NCBI GenBank assembly: GCA_963719005.1
Contig: CAVRAR010000006.1
Location: 62,001 to 126,000, forward strand
Source: G963675935 sp963719005
Lineage (GTDB): Bacteria; Planctomycetota; Planctomycetia; Pirellulales; Thermoguttaceae
Reading direction: 5' to 3'
Length of the DNA stretch: 64,000 nucleotides
The translations under genes and the position numbers were made by a program. Every line of letters starts with the position of its first letter. Position 1 is the stretch's first letter. The notes beneath the pieces are model-generated. The model searched no databases, had not been told where the DNA came from, and saw nothing but the letters and a program-made list of their open reading frames with translations. Positions 16,674 through 25,247 of this stretch are shown here, one piece after another.

Positions 16674-17638
16674 GGGCCGAGGTGCTTGCCCTCGTTCGGC
16701 GTCGTCACTCGTAGATAATCAGCGACGGGGCGATCGATCTGGTGAAGTTGCTCATGGGTGACGTTGATCGGGCGGGCGGCCTTCACCTCTTGCGGCGACA
16801 GCTTGAGATCGCCATCGGCCGACAGCAACACGATGCGATCCTTGATCTGCGGCATTCGTCGCCGCACGCGGGCGGGAGTGCCCAGGCCGTAACTGATGTG
16901 GCCGTTGCCGCAGACGACCAGCGCCGACCGCCCTCGCCCGGCATCGGACTTGAGGAAGGCACATAGCGTCGAGGCCATCGTTTCATCGCGGACGATCTGG
17001 GCCTCGATCCAGGGGCGCAACGTGTTCGCGTTCGCCGCCATGTGGACCATCAACTGAAGGGTCAGCAGCCTCCCGTACAACGGATCGTCGCTCCGAATAT
17101 CCTTGGGCAGTTCGCCGCGCAGTTTCGCATTCAGGCGGTCGATGCCGCCGCCGGCCATCACCTGATGGATCGTCGCCGCGCGGGCGTTCAGGGCCAAGAC
17201 GGGAATCTTGAACTTGCGGGCGGCTTCAACCAACGGCTTATACTGTCGGTAGTTCCCCCAGCTCTGCGGCCACTTTACCGCTTCGGCCAGTTGCTCGAAA
17301 TTGATCTCGCCTCGATTGTAGCGATCGACGGCCGGCTGTTGGGACGACTCCAATTGCTCCATGCCGAGGACCAAGGGCTTTCCGCGTTTGGCCAGGTCGG
17401 TCAGAACTTGCTCCTGCACGGCGTGGTGCTCCGCCAGCGTGTGGAACTCGCCCAAGTAAACGACGCCGGCGCCGGCCAGATCGTCGAGCACGTCTGCATA
17501 GGGGAGCGGCTCGCCTCGGTACACGTCGATCCAGAGACCGCGACCGTCGTTCCGGTCGGCGGCCACGGCCAACCGCGGCAGCCAAGCGAGGATCGCCAAG
17601 AACCATACGAAACGCAATGCAATAGGTGTTGTTCTCAT
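16670..17638 (-). CDS. ChaN family putative heme/iron-associated secreted protein
   Basis: 322 residues with a cleavable signal peptide (FVWFLAILAWLPRLAVAA). The ChaN/PhuW-like signature is clear: GVVYLGEFHTLAEHHAVQEQ with the GE.H motif, LVLGMEQLESSQQPAVDRY, and VVCGNGHISYGLGTP near the C terminus. Family members are iron-regulated and bind heme cofacially in Campylobacter ChaN. No other heme-uptake gene is adjacent. ATG at MRTTPIALRF chosen because the signal peptide begins there. Confidence 0.82.
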   Translation of the reverse strand: MRTTPIALRFVWFLAILAWLPRLAVAADRNDGRGLWIDVYRGEPLPYADVLDDLAGAGVVYLGEFHTLAEHHAVQEQVLTDLAKRGKPLVLGMEQLESSQQPAVDRYNRGEINFEQLAEAVKWPQSWGNYRQYKPLVEAARKFKIPVLALNARAATIHQVMAGGGIDRLNAKLRGELPKDIRSDDPLYGRLLTLQLMVHMAANANTLRPWIEAQIVRDETMASTLCAFLKSDAGRGRSALVVCGNGHISYGLGTPARVRRRMPQIKDRIVLLSADGDLKLSPQEVKAARPINVTHEQLHQIDRPVADYLRVTTPNEGKHLGP

Positions 17639-17738
17639 GCGGGTTTCATCCTGTTTCCTGGTTCCACTCACCCCAACCATAATGCGCGTCGCCGAGGCGG
17701 TTGTCCAGGGCAAGAAACGGGCCCAAAAAACACGACCA

Positions 17739-17767
17739 TTGACCCCCCCGCCGTTCGCCGCTAGATT
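17739..17767 (+). promoter_or_regulatory. Candidate promoter of the GNAT gene, leaderless geometry
   Basis: TTGACC (17739-17744), 17-base spacer, TAGATT (17762-17767). The ATG at 17774 lies where transcription would start, so the mRNA may be leaderless. An alternative ATG at 17804 would give a 30-base leader. Confidence 0.45.
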
Positions 17768-17773
17768 AAAGAA

Positions 17774-18337
17774 ATGCAGCTTGCCTACTTCAAACGCTTC
17801 CGAATGGAGATCGAACTGACGGGGCGAGACCTGACGCCGGCGCCGGCGCGGGGCCAGTTTCGCTTCCTGCCGTGGCACGACTCGCTGCTGGACGCCTTCG
17901 CCCGGGCGAAGTATCTCAGCTTTCGCCATGAATTCGACACGAACGTCTTCCCGTGTCTAGGCGACTTCGAGGGCTGTCGGCGGTTGATGGCCGAGATTGC
18001 CGGCAAACCGGGGTTCCTGCCCGAGGCCACCTGGCTGGTGATTCGCTCGAATAACCCGATTGCCCGGCTGGAATACTGCGGCACCGTGCAGGGGGTGCGC
18101 GACGAACGCGGCGTGGGGGCGATCCAAAACCTCGGTGTGGCGGCCGCCTACCGTCGCGACGGGCTGGGCATGAATCTGCTGCTGCGGTCGCTGGCCGGAT
18201 TTCGCCAGTCGGGCGTCCGTCGCGTCTGGCTCGAAGTCACCGCCCAAAACGGCCGTGCCATCCGCCTCTACCGGCGGGCTGGATTCACCACGGTCAAAGT
18301 CGTCTACAAAACCACCGAGGCGGAATACGCCAAGTGA
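17774..18337 (+). CDS. GNAT family N-acetyltransferase
   Basis: 187 residues. The acetyl-CoA-binding motif A is visible as IQNLGVAAAYRRDGLGMNLL, with the Q/R-x-x-G-x-G/A pattern represented by RRDGLGM, followed by VWLEVTAQNGRAIRLYRRAGF typical of motif B. The substrate is unknown. Its stop codon overlaps the start of the M16-like gene by 4 bases, implying translational coupling. Confidence 0.85.
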   Translation: MQLAYFKRFRMEIELTGRDLTPAPARGQFRFLPWHDSLLDAFARAKYLSFRHEFDTNVFPCLGDFEGCRRLMAEIAGKPGFLPEATWLVIRSNNPIARLEYCGTVQGVRDERGVGAIQNLGVAAAYRRDGLGMNLLLRSLAGFRQSGVRRVWLEVTAQNGRAIRLYRRAGFTTVKVVYKTTEAEYAK

Positions 18338-19579
18338 CCCACCGCATCTTCTCCCATACGTATCCGAACGGCTTGGTGTTGCTGGCCGAGCCGACCGCCG
18401 CGCTACAATCGGCGGCCTTCACGTTTCTCGTGCCCGCCGGCTGCATCTACGATCCGGAAAACCGCGGCGGCTTGAGCAGTTTCACCTGCGAAATGTCGCT
18501 GCGCGGCGCAGGCGATCGCGACAGCCGGCAGTTCATCCTTGACCTCGATAATCTCGGCGTCGAGCGAGCCGAGGGAGTCTCAAGTTCCCATGCCAGCTAC
18601 AGCGGGGCCACGGTGGCGGAGAACCTGCCCAAGACGCTGGCCATTTATGCCGACCTGCTGCGGCGGCCGCACTTGCCCAAGGACCAGTTGGAGGCGAGTC
18701 GCCTGGCCATGCTTCAGGAGCTTCGCGCCGTAGAGGACGAGCCGGGACAGAAGGTGATGATCGAGCTGCGGCGGCGGCACTATCCCGAACCCTGGGGCTT
18801 GCCGGCGCAAGGCGACGAAGCGGCGATCGAGGCGACGGCCATCGACGACATTCGCCTGCAATTCCGCCGCTGCTATCGGCCCAACGGCACGATTCTCGGC
18901 GTCGCCGGCCGAGTCGATTGGCAGCGGCTGAAGGACTCGGTAGGCGAACTGCTCGGCGATTGGCCCGCCGGCGGCGACGATCCGATCGTCGAGACGCCGC
19001 GCCGTTGCCGCTACGAACACTTGCCGTACGATTCGCAGCAAACTCAAATCGGCGTGGCCTACGCAAGCGTTCCCTACCGCCATCCCGACTACTTTCAGGC
19101 GCGGGGCCGTGGGCGTGTTGAGCGGCGGCATGAGTGCCCGGCTGTTTACCGAAGTCCGCGAACGCCGCGGCTTGTGCTACAGCGTTCATGCCTACTTGCA
19201 CACGCTCTGGCATCGCGGCGCGGTGTTCTGCTACGCCGGCACCGGCGCCGAGCGGGCGCAGGAGACTTTGGACGTGGTTCTCGGCGAGCTTCGGCGTTTG
19301 GCCGAGGGAATCACCGAGGCGGAGTTGGATCGGCTGAAGGCGCGAATCAAGAGCGCTCTGATCATGCAGCAGGAATCGAGTTCCGCCCGCAGTTCGTCGT
19401 TGGCCTACGACTGGTATCACCTCGGTCGCGCTCGGGCGATGGAGGAGGTGGGTCAATTGGTTGACGGCTTGAGCAGCCGCAGCATCAATGCTTATCTAGC
19501 CGAACATCCGCCGGCCGATTTCACCGTGGTGACGTTGGGATTGCGGGAGTTGGAGGTGGCCGACGGGCTATCCAAATAG
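18334..19579 (+). CDS. M16 peptidase-like protein, non-catalytic type (frameshifted)
   Basis: About 415 residues of the insulinase/processing-peptidase fold. GTG start overlapping the GNAT stop. Where active M16 enzymes have HxxEH this protein reads SSFTCEMSLRG, so it should be catalytically silent, as in the non-peptidase subunit of M16B pairs. The second half carries GVLSGGMSARLFTEVRERRG and LCYSVHAYLHT, the usual C-terminal M16 signature. The frame breaks near 19100: one extra G in GCGCGGGGCC shifts HPDYFQAR out of phase. The active-type partner is at 20236. Confidence 0.85.
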
Positions 19580-19706
19580 CGGGCGGTCGCGAATGGCATC
19601 GCGTTGGAGGAGCGGCGGCCACACTGCCCCCTCGAAATCGCGGTTCGCCGTGGTATAATGTTCTTGGAGCGTGTCCCCTCGTCCTTGTGATCGAGAAGTG
19701 AATCCT

Positions 19707-19919
19707 ATGAACGCAGAAACGATTCGTGAGTGGCTAAATCGCCGGCCGTTCGAGCCGTTTGAGCTGCGGCTTTCCAACGGAGAAGTCTATCAGGTCAGGC
19801 ACCCGGAAGTCGTCGCCATCGGCAAGAACCGAATCGCGATTGTCGATCCCGGCAACGACCGCTTTGTTCACGTCGCCTTGGTTCACGTCAACAGCATCGA
19901 AGCCCTGCAAACGGCCTGA
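19707..19919 (+). CDS. Small conserved planctomycete protein (RPFEPF family)
   Basis: 70 residues: MNAETIREWLNRRPFEPFEL, a beta-rich SNGEVYQVRHPEVVAIGKNR segment and VHVALVHVNSIEAL. Proteins of this pattern are common in planctomycete genomes, and their function is unknown. ATG at 19707 fits the family start. It sits with a DUF433 gene between the two M16 genes. Confidence 0.7.
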   Translation: MNAETIREWLNRRPFEPFELRLSNGEVYQVRHPEVVAIGKNRIAIVDPGNDRFVHVALVHVNSIEALQTA

Positions 19920-20013
19920 CTGAAATCCTCGTTGATGACGCAAGACCGCCTGGACGCTCGCAAGTGACGGGTGATGCGCAATTTGCACACCGGGAAAGGA
20001 AGAAAAAAGAGTC

Positions 20014-20214
20014 ATGATTGCGGATTATCAAGATGTCATTTCGGTCGAGCCGGGAAAACGCTCCGGGAAGCCGTGTGTTCGAGGAATGCGGATCAGGGTC
20101 TATGACGTGCTTTCATATCTTGCCGCAGGAATGAGTCACAAGCAAATACGCGACGATTTCCCCGAACTAACCGAGGAGGACATTCTCGCCTGTCTGAGTT
20201 ATGCTGAAGCATAA
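20014..20214 (+). CDS. DUF433 antitoxin-like protein, orphan
   Basis: 66 residues of the DUF433 winged-helix-like family: DVISVEPGKRSGKPCVRGMR, then IRVYDVLSYLAAGMSHKQI and DFPELTEEDILACLSYA. These often sit next to a DUF5615 PIN-like toxin; none is present here. GGAAAGGAAG precedes the ATG. Another DUF433 gene is at 49647. Confidence 0.88.
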   Translation: MIADYQDVISVEPGKRSGKPCVRGMRIRVYDVLSYLAAGMSHKQIRDDFPELTEEDILACLSYAEA

Positions 20215-20235
20215 CCTACGAAGGTCGGTTCCATC

Positions 20236-21471
20236 ATGGAATTCCTGAAACATACCCTCCCCAACGGCCTGCAAATCGTCGCCGAGTGCAACGACGCCGC
20301 TTATTCGACGGCGCTGGGGTTCTTCGTCAACAGCGGCGCACGCGATGAAAATGACGGCATCGCGGGCGTGAGCCATTTTCTCGAACACATGGTGTTCAAG
20401 GGAACGCCGACCCGCTCGGCCGACGACGTGAACCGGGAGTTCGACGAAATGGGCGCCCATTACAACGCCGTCACCAACGAAGAAAACACCGTCTTCTACG
20501 CCGCCGTGCTGCCGGAACACCAGAACCGGGCGGTCGATCTGCTGGCCGACATCCTTCGCCCCTCTTTGCGCGACGGCGACTTCGAGACCGAGAAAAAGGT
20601 GATCCTCGAAGAGATTCAGATGTGCGAGGACCAGCCGCCCTTCGGCGCCGACGACAAGGGCCGGGCGATGCACTTCGGCTCGCATCCGCTGGGCCGCAGC
20701 GTGCTCGGCACCGCCGAAAGCATTCGCGGACTGACCAGCGAAGCGATGGGCGATTACTTCCGCCGGCAGTACAGCCCGGGGAATATCGTGCTGGCCGTCG
20801 CCGGGCGGATCGACTTTGCCGGGCTGGTTTCGTGCGTCGAGCGCAACTGCGGCCATTGGACGCCGGTGGCCACCAGGCGGGCCATCGAGCCCGCGACGGT
20901 GCGTGACGGGTTTCAGGTGCTGCAAAAGGAATCGGCCACGCAGCAGTATTTGTTGCAGATCGCCGCCGGCCCCGCTGCCGAAGATCGCGACCGCTATGCC
21001 GCCAAGCTGCTGGCCACCGTGCTCGGCGACGACTCGGGCAGCCGGCTCTACTGGGAATTGTCCGATCCCGGACTGGTCGAGCACATCAGCCTCGGTCACA
21101 GCGAGCACCAGGGGGCCGGCATGATGATGACCTACATGAGTTGCGAACCCGAGCAAACGGCCGACAATCTCCAGCGCATCCTGAAGATCTACCGCGAGGT
21201 CGAGGCCGACGGCGTTACCGAGGCCGAAGTGGAGCAGGCCAAGAGCAAGGTTCGGTCGCGGATCGTATTGGGCAGCGAGCGGCCGCGCGGGCGGATGTTC
21301 GCCGTCGGCAGCGATTGGGTGTATCGCCGCGAGTATCGCCCTGTGGAGGATGACTTGGCCATCGTGGCCGGTCTGACCGCCGCCGATCTTCGCGCCGTGT
21401 TGGCGAAATATCCGTTGACCAATCCCACCACCGTAACGATCGGCCCGCTGGCGGAATTGGCGCAGCCGTAG
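20236..21471 (+). CDS. M16 family zinc metallopeptidase
   Basis: 411 residues, the length of a bacterial M16B processing-peptidase-like subunit. The inverted zinc motif HFLEHMVFKGT (HxxEH) is intact and followed by the downstream Glu ligand in EKKVILEEIQMCEDQPP. The C-terminal GDDSGSRLYWELSDPGLVEH resembles the homologous domain. It probably pairs with the non-catalytic protein encoded at 18334, as M16B enzymes usually act as heterodimers that trim exported peptides. Confidence 0.93.
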   Translation: MEFLKHTLPNGLQIVAECNDAAYSTALGFFVNSGARDENDGIAGVSHFLEHMVFKGTPTRSADDVNREFDEMGAHYNAVTNEENTVFYAAVLPEHQNRAVDLLADILRPSLRDGDFETEKKVILEEIQMCEDQPPFGADDKGRAMHFGSHPLGRSVLGTAESIRGLTSEAMGDYFRRQYSPGNIVLAVAGRIDFAGLVSCVERNCGHWTPVATRRAIEPATVRDGFQVLQKESATQQYLLQIAAGPAAEDRDRYAAKLLATVLGDDSGSRLYWELSDPGLVEHISLGHSEHQGAGMMMTYMSCEPEQTADNLQRILKIYREVEADGVTEAEVEQAKSKVRSRIVLGSERPRGRMFAVGSDWVYRREYRPVEDDLAIVAGLTAADLRAVLAKYPLTNPTTVTIGPLAELAQP

Positions 21472-21483
21472 GCGGAGAGTATC

Positions 21484-21502
21484 CCGCACACGCCGTGTGC
21501 GG
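21484..21502. repeat. Palindrome family E (CCGCACACG/CGTGTGCGG)
   Basis: Perfect 9-base arms around a single C, 12 bases after the M16 stop. Family E also occurs at 26834-26922 and 40704-40732, with the core CACACGCCGTGTG. Confidence 0.75.
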
Positions 21503-21518
21503 AAAGACGGGGTGGGGG

Positions 21519-21655
21519 TCTCGACCCGGAGGGTCGCTCGAAAATAGCCCAGCGATTCATCGCTGGGTCGGAGGGGGAGGATAAGCCTCCCTCGTCCCGG
21601 AGGGACGGTCGAAAACGAGACCGAAACCGCGCCTTCGATCGTCCCTCCGGGACTT
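21519..21655. repeat. Palindrome family F cluster (GTCCCTCCGGGAC)
   Basis: Repeated motifs cgacccggagggtcgctcg, tcgtcccggagggacggtcg and atcgtccctccgggacttga, with a further gtgtccctccgggacagtg after the IS at about 23409. The IS element is inserted inside this cluster. Confidence 0.7.
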
Positions 21656-21680
21656 GAACCCCCTTTCGCGTTCCCGGCTT

Positions 21681-23398
21681 CCCGGCAGTGAAGAGACAGT
21701 CCAGCTTTTAAGTCGTTATTTCTTCGGTGGTTAGCGTGGCGTCCATAGTGTTTTGCGGTGGTGGTTTGGCGCGGTGAACGACGAGGAGGTTATGCACAAG
21801 TATTGTCAGTCCAACTTGCCGTTGTGCGCGACACCGGCCTCGTCCGGAAAACTGACGCAGCGAACGATGTTGCTTGATGTCGGCAAATCCCAATTCCACC
21901 GTCTGTCCCCGAAGTCGGTAGAGTTGCTTGGCCTCCGTCGTTTCCATTCGCGCTCGGTGGGCCTCGACCAACGCCTCGTGTTCGCTTCGCTTGACGGCTC
22001 GGCCGCGGTTCGGATTGGTGCTACACAAGACTTGCCGCGCACGCCCGACAGTGTTGTGGCGAACAACGGTAGCTATGCACGACGTTGATTTCGCCGTCGC
22101 TCTGCCGCCGTTGTTCTCGGCCGATCCAAGGCATCGGATGGCCCTCCGGACAACGATACATGTTGTGCTCCGGAACCCAGGTGAAGTGTTCCTTCCCGAG
22201 CGGACGCGGCTTCGCGCCTTGCTTCTTTCTCTTTTGCGAGAAATCGTTCTCCTGCCACGGGCCGTACAACGCGATTCCCGCTTGGTCGCAAATCGCAAGA
22301 TTGCACGCCGTCACATAACCGGCGTTGACAAGCATGGCCTTTGGTTTCACGCCCGTCGCATTCGCGAATCGTTCCAACATCGGGCCCAAGGTTCCGGCGT
22401 CGGTCGGTTGGGCGAACACTTGATAGCCCAGGCACAACTGGGAGTCCAAGTCGCGAATCAACTGCACGTTGTACAACGGCCGAAACACATGGTGCTTGTC
22501 GCGTCCCAATGCCGCCTCAGGATCGCTGACGCTGACCACGATGTTCTCGGCTTTTCGGCGTTTTTTCGGGTTTTGCCGGTTGTTGACCGCGTGCAACTCG
22601 TCCAGTCGCTCGCGGGCGCGTCGATAACGTCGCCGTTGCTCTTCGCGCGTGACGGGCTTCTTCGCCATCCACGTCGGCGCGTTGGCCGACGATTGGCCTG
22701 CCGCATCGGCTTGGCATGCGACGTCCAACTCCGTCAAACGCTGCTCAAGCGTCGTCTGGTTCAACAAACGATGACGCGAGGCGTTGGCCGCGACCGCCGT
22801 GCCGTCCAGCGAAGCACGTTCGGCCCGAGTAACACCTTGCTGTCGAGCCGCCTGAAGCAGGGTCGCATTCCACGATTCCAACAACGGCGCAATGCGGTCG
22901 GCGAAGTTGTACCAACACGAGCGCGAGGGCTGAATTCCAAAGCCAGCCCATTGAATCACGATATGCTCTTGGGCGTCGCGGAACCACTGGCAGGGTTGAG
23001 ATCGCCCCAAGCGGATTTCGATCAACACCACAGCCAACATCAGATCGGGCCGGATCGGTGGCGAGCCGGCCCCAACGTACAGATTGTACAACGGCGTCAA
23101 ATCCAATTGTTTCATAGCCTGCACCACAGCTCTCGCCACATGATGTGCCGGTACTTGTCGATCACGGATTTGCCACTCGGCCGAGCGTTCATTCCACGGC
23201 GGCTCAGCGAATTGAATTTCAGCCCTCTTGTCAGGCCGCCTCGTGCAGCCTACCATCGGTTAGCCTCCTTGCATTCGGGAGCAGACGGTTGTTTTGGTCT
23301 TAACCAGTCTGCACAAATCGCCCGAATGCCGGGAGGTCAATTATTTCGCCATTATGCCTCCATTACCCAGAAAGCTGGACTGTCTCTGAACTGCCGGG
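21681..23398 (-). mobile_element. IS1182-type insertion sequence
   Basis: 1.7 kb element bounded by terminal inverted repeats. The left end reads CCCGGCAGTGAAGAGACAGT then CCAGCTTT; the right end reads AAAGCTGGACTGTCTCTGAA then CTGCCGGG. The two match over about 28 bases with two central mismatches. It carries one frameshifted transposase gene. No clear target duplication is seen; the flanks are two copies of the GTCCCTCCGGGAC palindrome. Confidence 0.85.
21708..23256 (-). pseudogene. IS1182 family transposase (frameshifted)
   Basis: A DDE transposase of about 515 residues when read across one frameshift. The N-terminal half shows LTPLYNLYVGAGSPPIRPDL and RLGRSQPCQWFRDAQEHI; the middle has RAERASLDGTAVAANASRHR with the first catalytic Asp; the Cys-rich zinc-like element RCSPQHCRAC leads into the break near 22045. 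The other frame resumes at RQVLCSTNPNRGRAV and ends with the ETT/E-type YRLRGQTVELGFADIKQHRS block that includes the last Glu. One extra base explains the break. Either a decayed copy or a base-calling error. Confidence 0.82.
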
Positions 23399-23495
23399 CT
23401 ATTATCGAGTGTCCCTCCGGGACAGTGGGATCAGCCGCATGACGAGTGACATCCTTGCGAGACGCTACTTTGATTCCATCCTGCCGATGTTTTTC

Positions 23496-24005
23496 TTACG
23501 GTCCGTTCTTGCGTGGCCCGTCGGGCGGACGATCTTCGACGGTGATTTTTCCTCGCTGGTCGATCGTAATGATCGCCCGATAGCGAATTGAGTACGTGTG
23601 GCCGTCCACGACCACTTCTCGTGCGTGGTTATGAAGTGAGAACTTTACGCCATTGATTTCAAATCTCAGAACACCCCAAGAGTATTCGTGGGAGCGGCCC
23701 CGAACTACTCCAGCGCCATTGCGCACCGTTTCGCGTGACGACTCGAAGCCGAAGCCGCCAACCTGCATGATTCCCTCTTCCTCGCTGTTGCTTCCTGCTC
23801 CTTTCACGATGACTTCGAATCGGTCCGTCGAAATGACGGCGTCATTTCCTCTTGTGAACACCTTGTAGCGAATCTCTTCGTAGGATGTCCAAAGGCCCGC
23901 TACAAGTGCGACGACGACGGCTAGCAGCAGGAGAGACCGCAGACGAAACTGATACCATCGCAAAGGAGGCAAAAACGAATTTAGATTGGCATCAACGTCG
24001 GTCAT
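23496..24005 (-). CDS. Membrane-anchored protein with FRLRSLL segment
   Basis: 169 residues: N-terminal cytoplasmic tail, then YQFRLRSLLLLAVVVALVAG as single membrane helix with the planctomycete F-x-L-R-x-L motif, and an extracytoplasmic beta-rich domain (VISTDRFEVIVKGAG, YSWGVLRFEINGVKFSLHNH). The function is unknown. It resembles the protein at 10664 only in the helix motif. Last gene of the minus-strand fmdB-phosphomutase-aminotransferase series. Confidence 0.7.
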   Translation of the reverse strand: MTDVDANLNSFLPPLRWYQFRLRSLLLLAVVVALVAGLWTSYEEIRYKVFTRGNDAVISTDRFEVIVKGAGSNSEEEGIMQVGGFGFESSRETVRNGAGVVRGRSHEYSWGVLRFEINGVKFSLHNHAREVVVDGHTYSIRYRAIITIDQRGKITVEDRPPDGPRKNGP

Positions 24006-24064
24006 CGCAGATGAGGCCGTCTCTTGGGGAAATCCATCAACAATTCGACAACTTGGGTGATCTG

Positions 24065-25180
24065 TCAATGTTGGTGCGCCAACTTCCGCAGCGCCTCGAT
24101 GCCGCGTTCGATTACGGAGTCGGCGACGGCGTAGGAGATGCGGAAATGGGTGTCGCGGCGGCTGAAGACGTTGCCGGGGACGATTAGGAGCTTGTACTTT
24201 TCGATCGCATGTAGGACGAACTCCGTGCCGGTGCCCCACGGGGATTTGGGGAAGGCGTAGAAGGCACCGCCGGGAGCGACCAGTTCGTAGTCGTCGGCCA
24301 GGCCGGCGACGAGCATGTCGCGCTTGCGGCGGTAGGCGTCGATCTGCGGCGTCATGTCGATGTCCATCGCCACCGCCCCGGCCCATTGCATCGGCTGCGG
24401 GGCGCAGATGAAACTGTACTGCTGCAACTTGATCATCTCGTGGATGATCGCCGACGGCCCGTGCGCGAACCCCAGCCGCCAGCCGGGCATCGCGTAGGTC
24501 TTGCTGAAACCGTCGATCACCAGCGTTTGCGGATTGTACTTGGCCGGCGAAACGAACGGCCCGTCGTAGCAGAACGCCCGATAGATTTCGTCGCTGATAA
24601 TCACCACGTTTCGCCGCGCGGCCAGTTCGGCCAGACCGCGAACCGTCTCCTCGTCGGCCACTACGCCGGTCGGATTGCCGGGGCTGTTGAAGATGATCGC
24701 CTTGGTGCGCGGCGTGATCGCGTCGGCCACGCGGTCGAGGTCGATGCGGAAGTCGGGATAGGTGTCGACGTAAACCGCCCGGCCGCCCACCACCTTCGAG
24801 AGCGAATCGTACATCACGAAATACGGATCGAAAACGATGACCTCTTCGCCGGGGTTTACCAAACACAACAGGGCCAGCATCAGCCCGCCGCTGGTGCCGC
24901 AGGTGACGAACACCTCGCGGTCGTCGTGGCCGTACTGTTGTTGGATTTGCGACTGGAGTTTGTCGCGGAGCACGGGCATGCCCTGCGTAAGGGCGTAGCC
25001 GTTCTTGCGGCTTTCGATGGCGTCGATCGCCGCGCGGCGGACCGGCTCGGGCACGTCGAAATCGGGCTGCCCGATCGAAAGATTGATCGGGTCTTTCAGT
25101 TTCGCCCCAAGGTCGAAAACCTTGCGGATGCCCGAGGCGTCGAACAGACGAGTGCGGTCGGCAAGCCAATGGGTAGACAT
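24065..25180 (-). CDS. Class I PLP-dependent aminotransferase
   Basis: 371 residues of the AspC/aromatic aminotransferase group. Seen: INLSIGQPDFDVPEPVRRAA, the substrate-binding NSPGNPTGVV with the Asn that contacts PLP, and DGFSKTYAMPGWRLGFAHG carrying the Schiff-base Lys. A C-terminal FRISYAVADSVIERGIEAL includes the Arg that binds the substrate carboxylate. Amino-acid specificity cannot be set from sequence. ATG at MSTHWLADRT; the longer frame is repeat-derived. Confidence 0.9.
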   Translation of the reverse strand: MSTHWLADRTRLFDASGIRKVFDLGAKLKDPINLSIGQPDFDVPEPVRRAAIDAIESRKNGYALTQGMPVLRDKLQSQIQQQYGHDDREVFVTCGTSGGLMLALLCLVNPGEEVIVFDPYFVMYDSLSKVVGGRAVYVDTYPDFRIDLDRVADAITPRTKAIIFNSPGNPTGVVADEETVRGLAELAARRNVVIISDEIYRAFCYDGPFVSPAKYNPQTLVIDGFSKTYAMPGWRLGFAHGPSAIIHEMIKLQQYSFICAPQPMQWAGAVAMDIDMTPQIDAYRRKRDMLVAGLADDYELVAPGGAFYAFPKSPWGTGTEFVLHAIEKYKLLIVPGNVFSRRDTHFRISYAVADSVIERGIEALRKLAHQH

Positions 25181-25190
25181 AGAAAGCTCG

Positions 25191-25230
25191 AATGACGAAA
25201 TCCAAATGACGAAGGAATGACGAAGGACAA
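25191..25230. repeat. Heptanucleotide array (aatgacg words)
   Basis: aatgacg, aaatcca, aatgacg, aagg, aatgacg: the same seven-base word as at 9594-9722. It separates the aminotransferase and phosphomutase-like genes. Confidence 0.75.
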
Positions 25231-25247
25231 AACGTGGAACCGTCATT

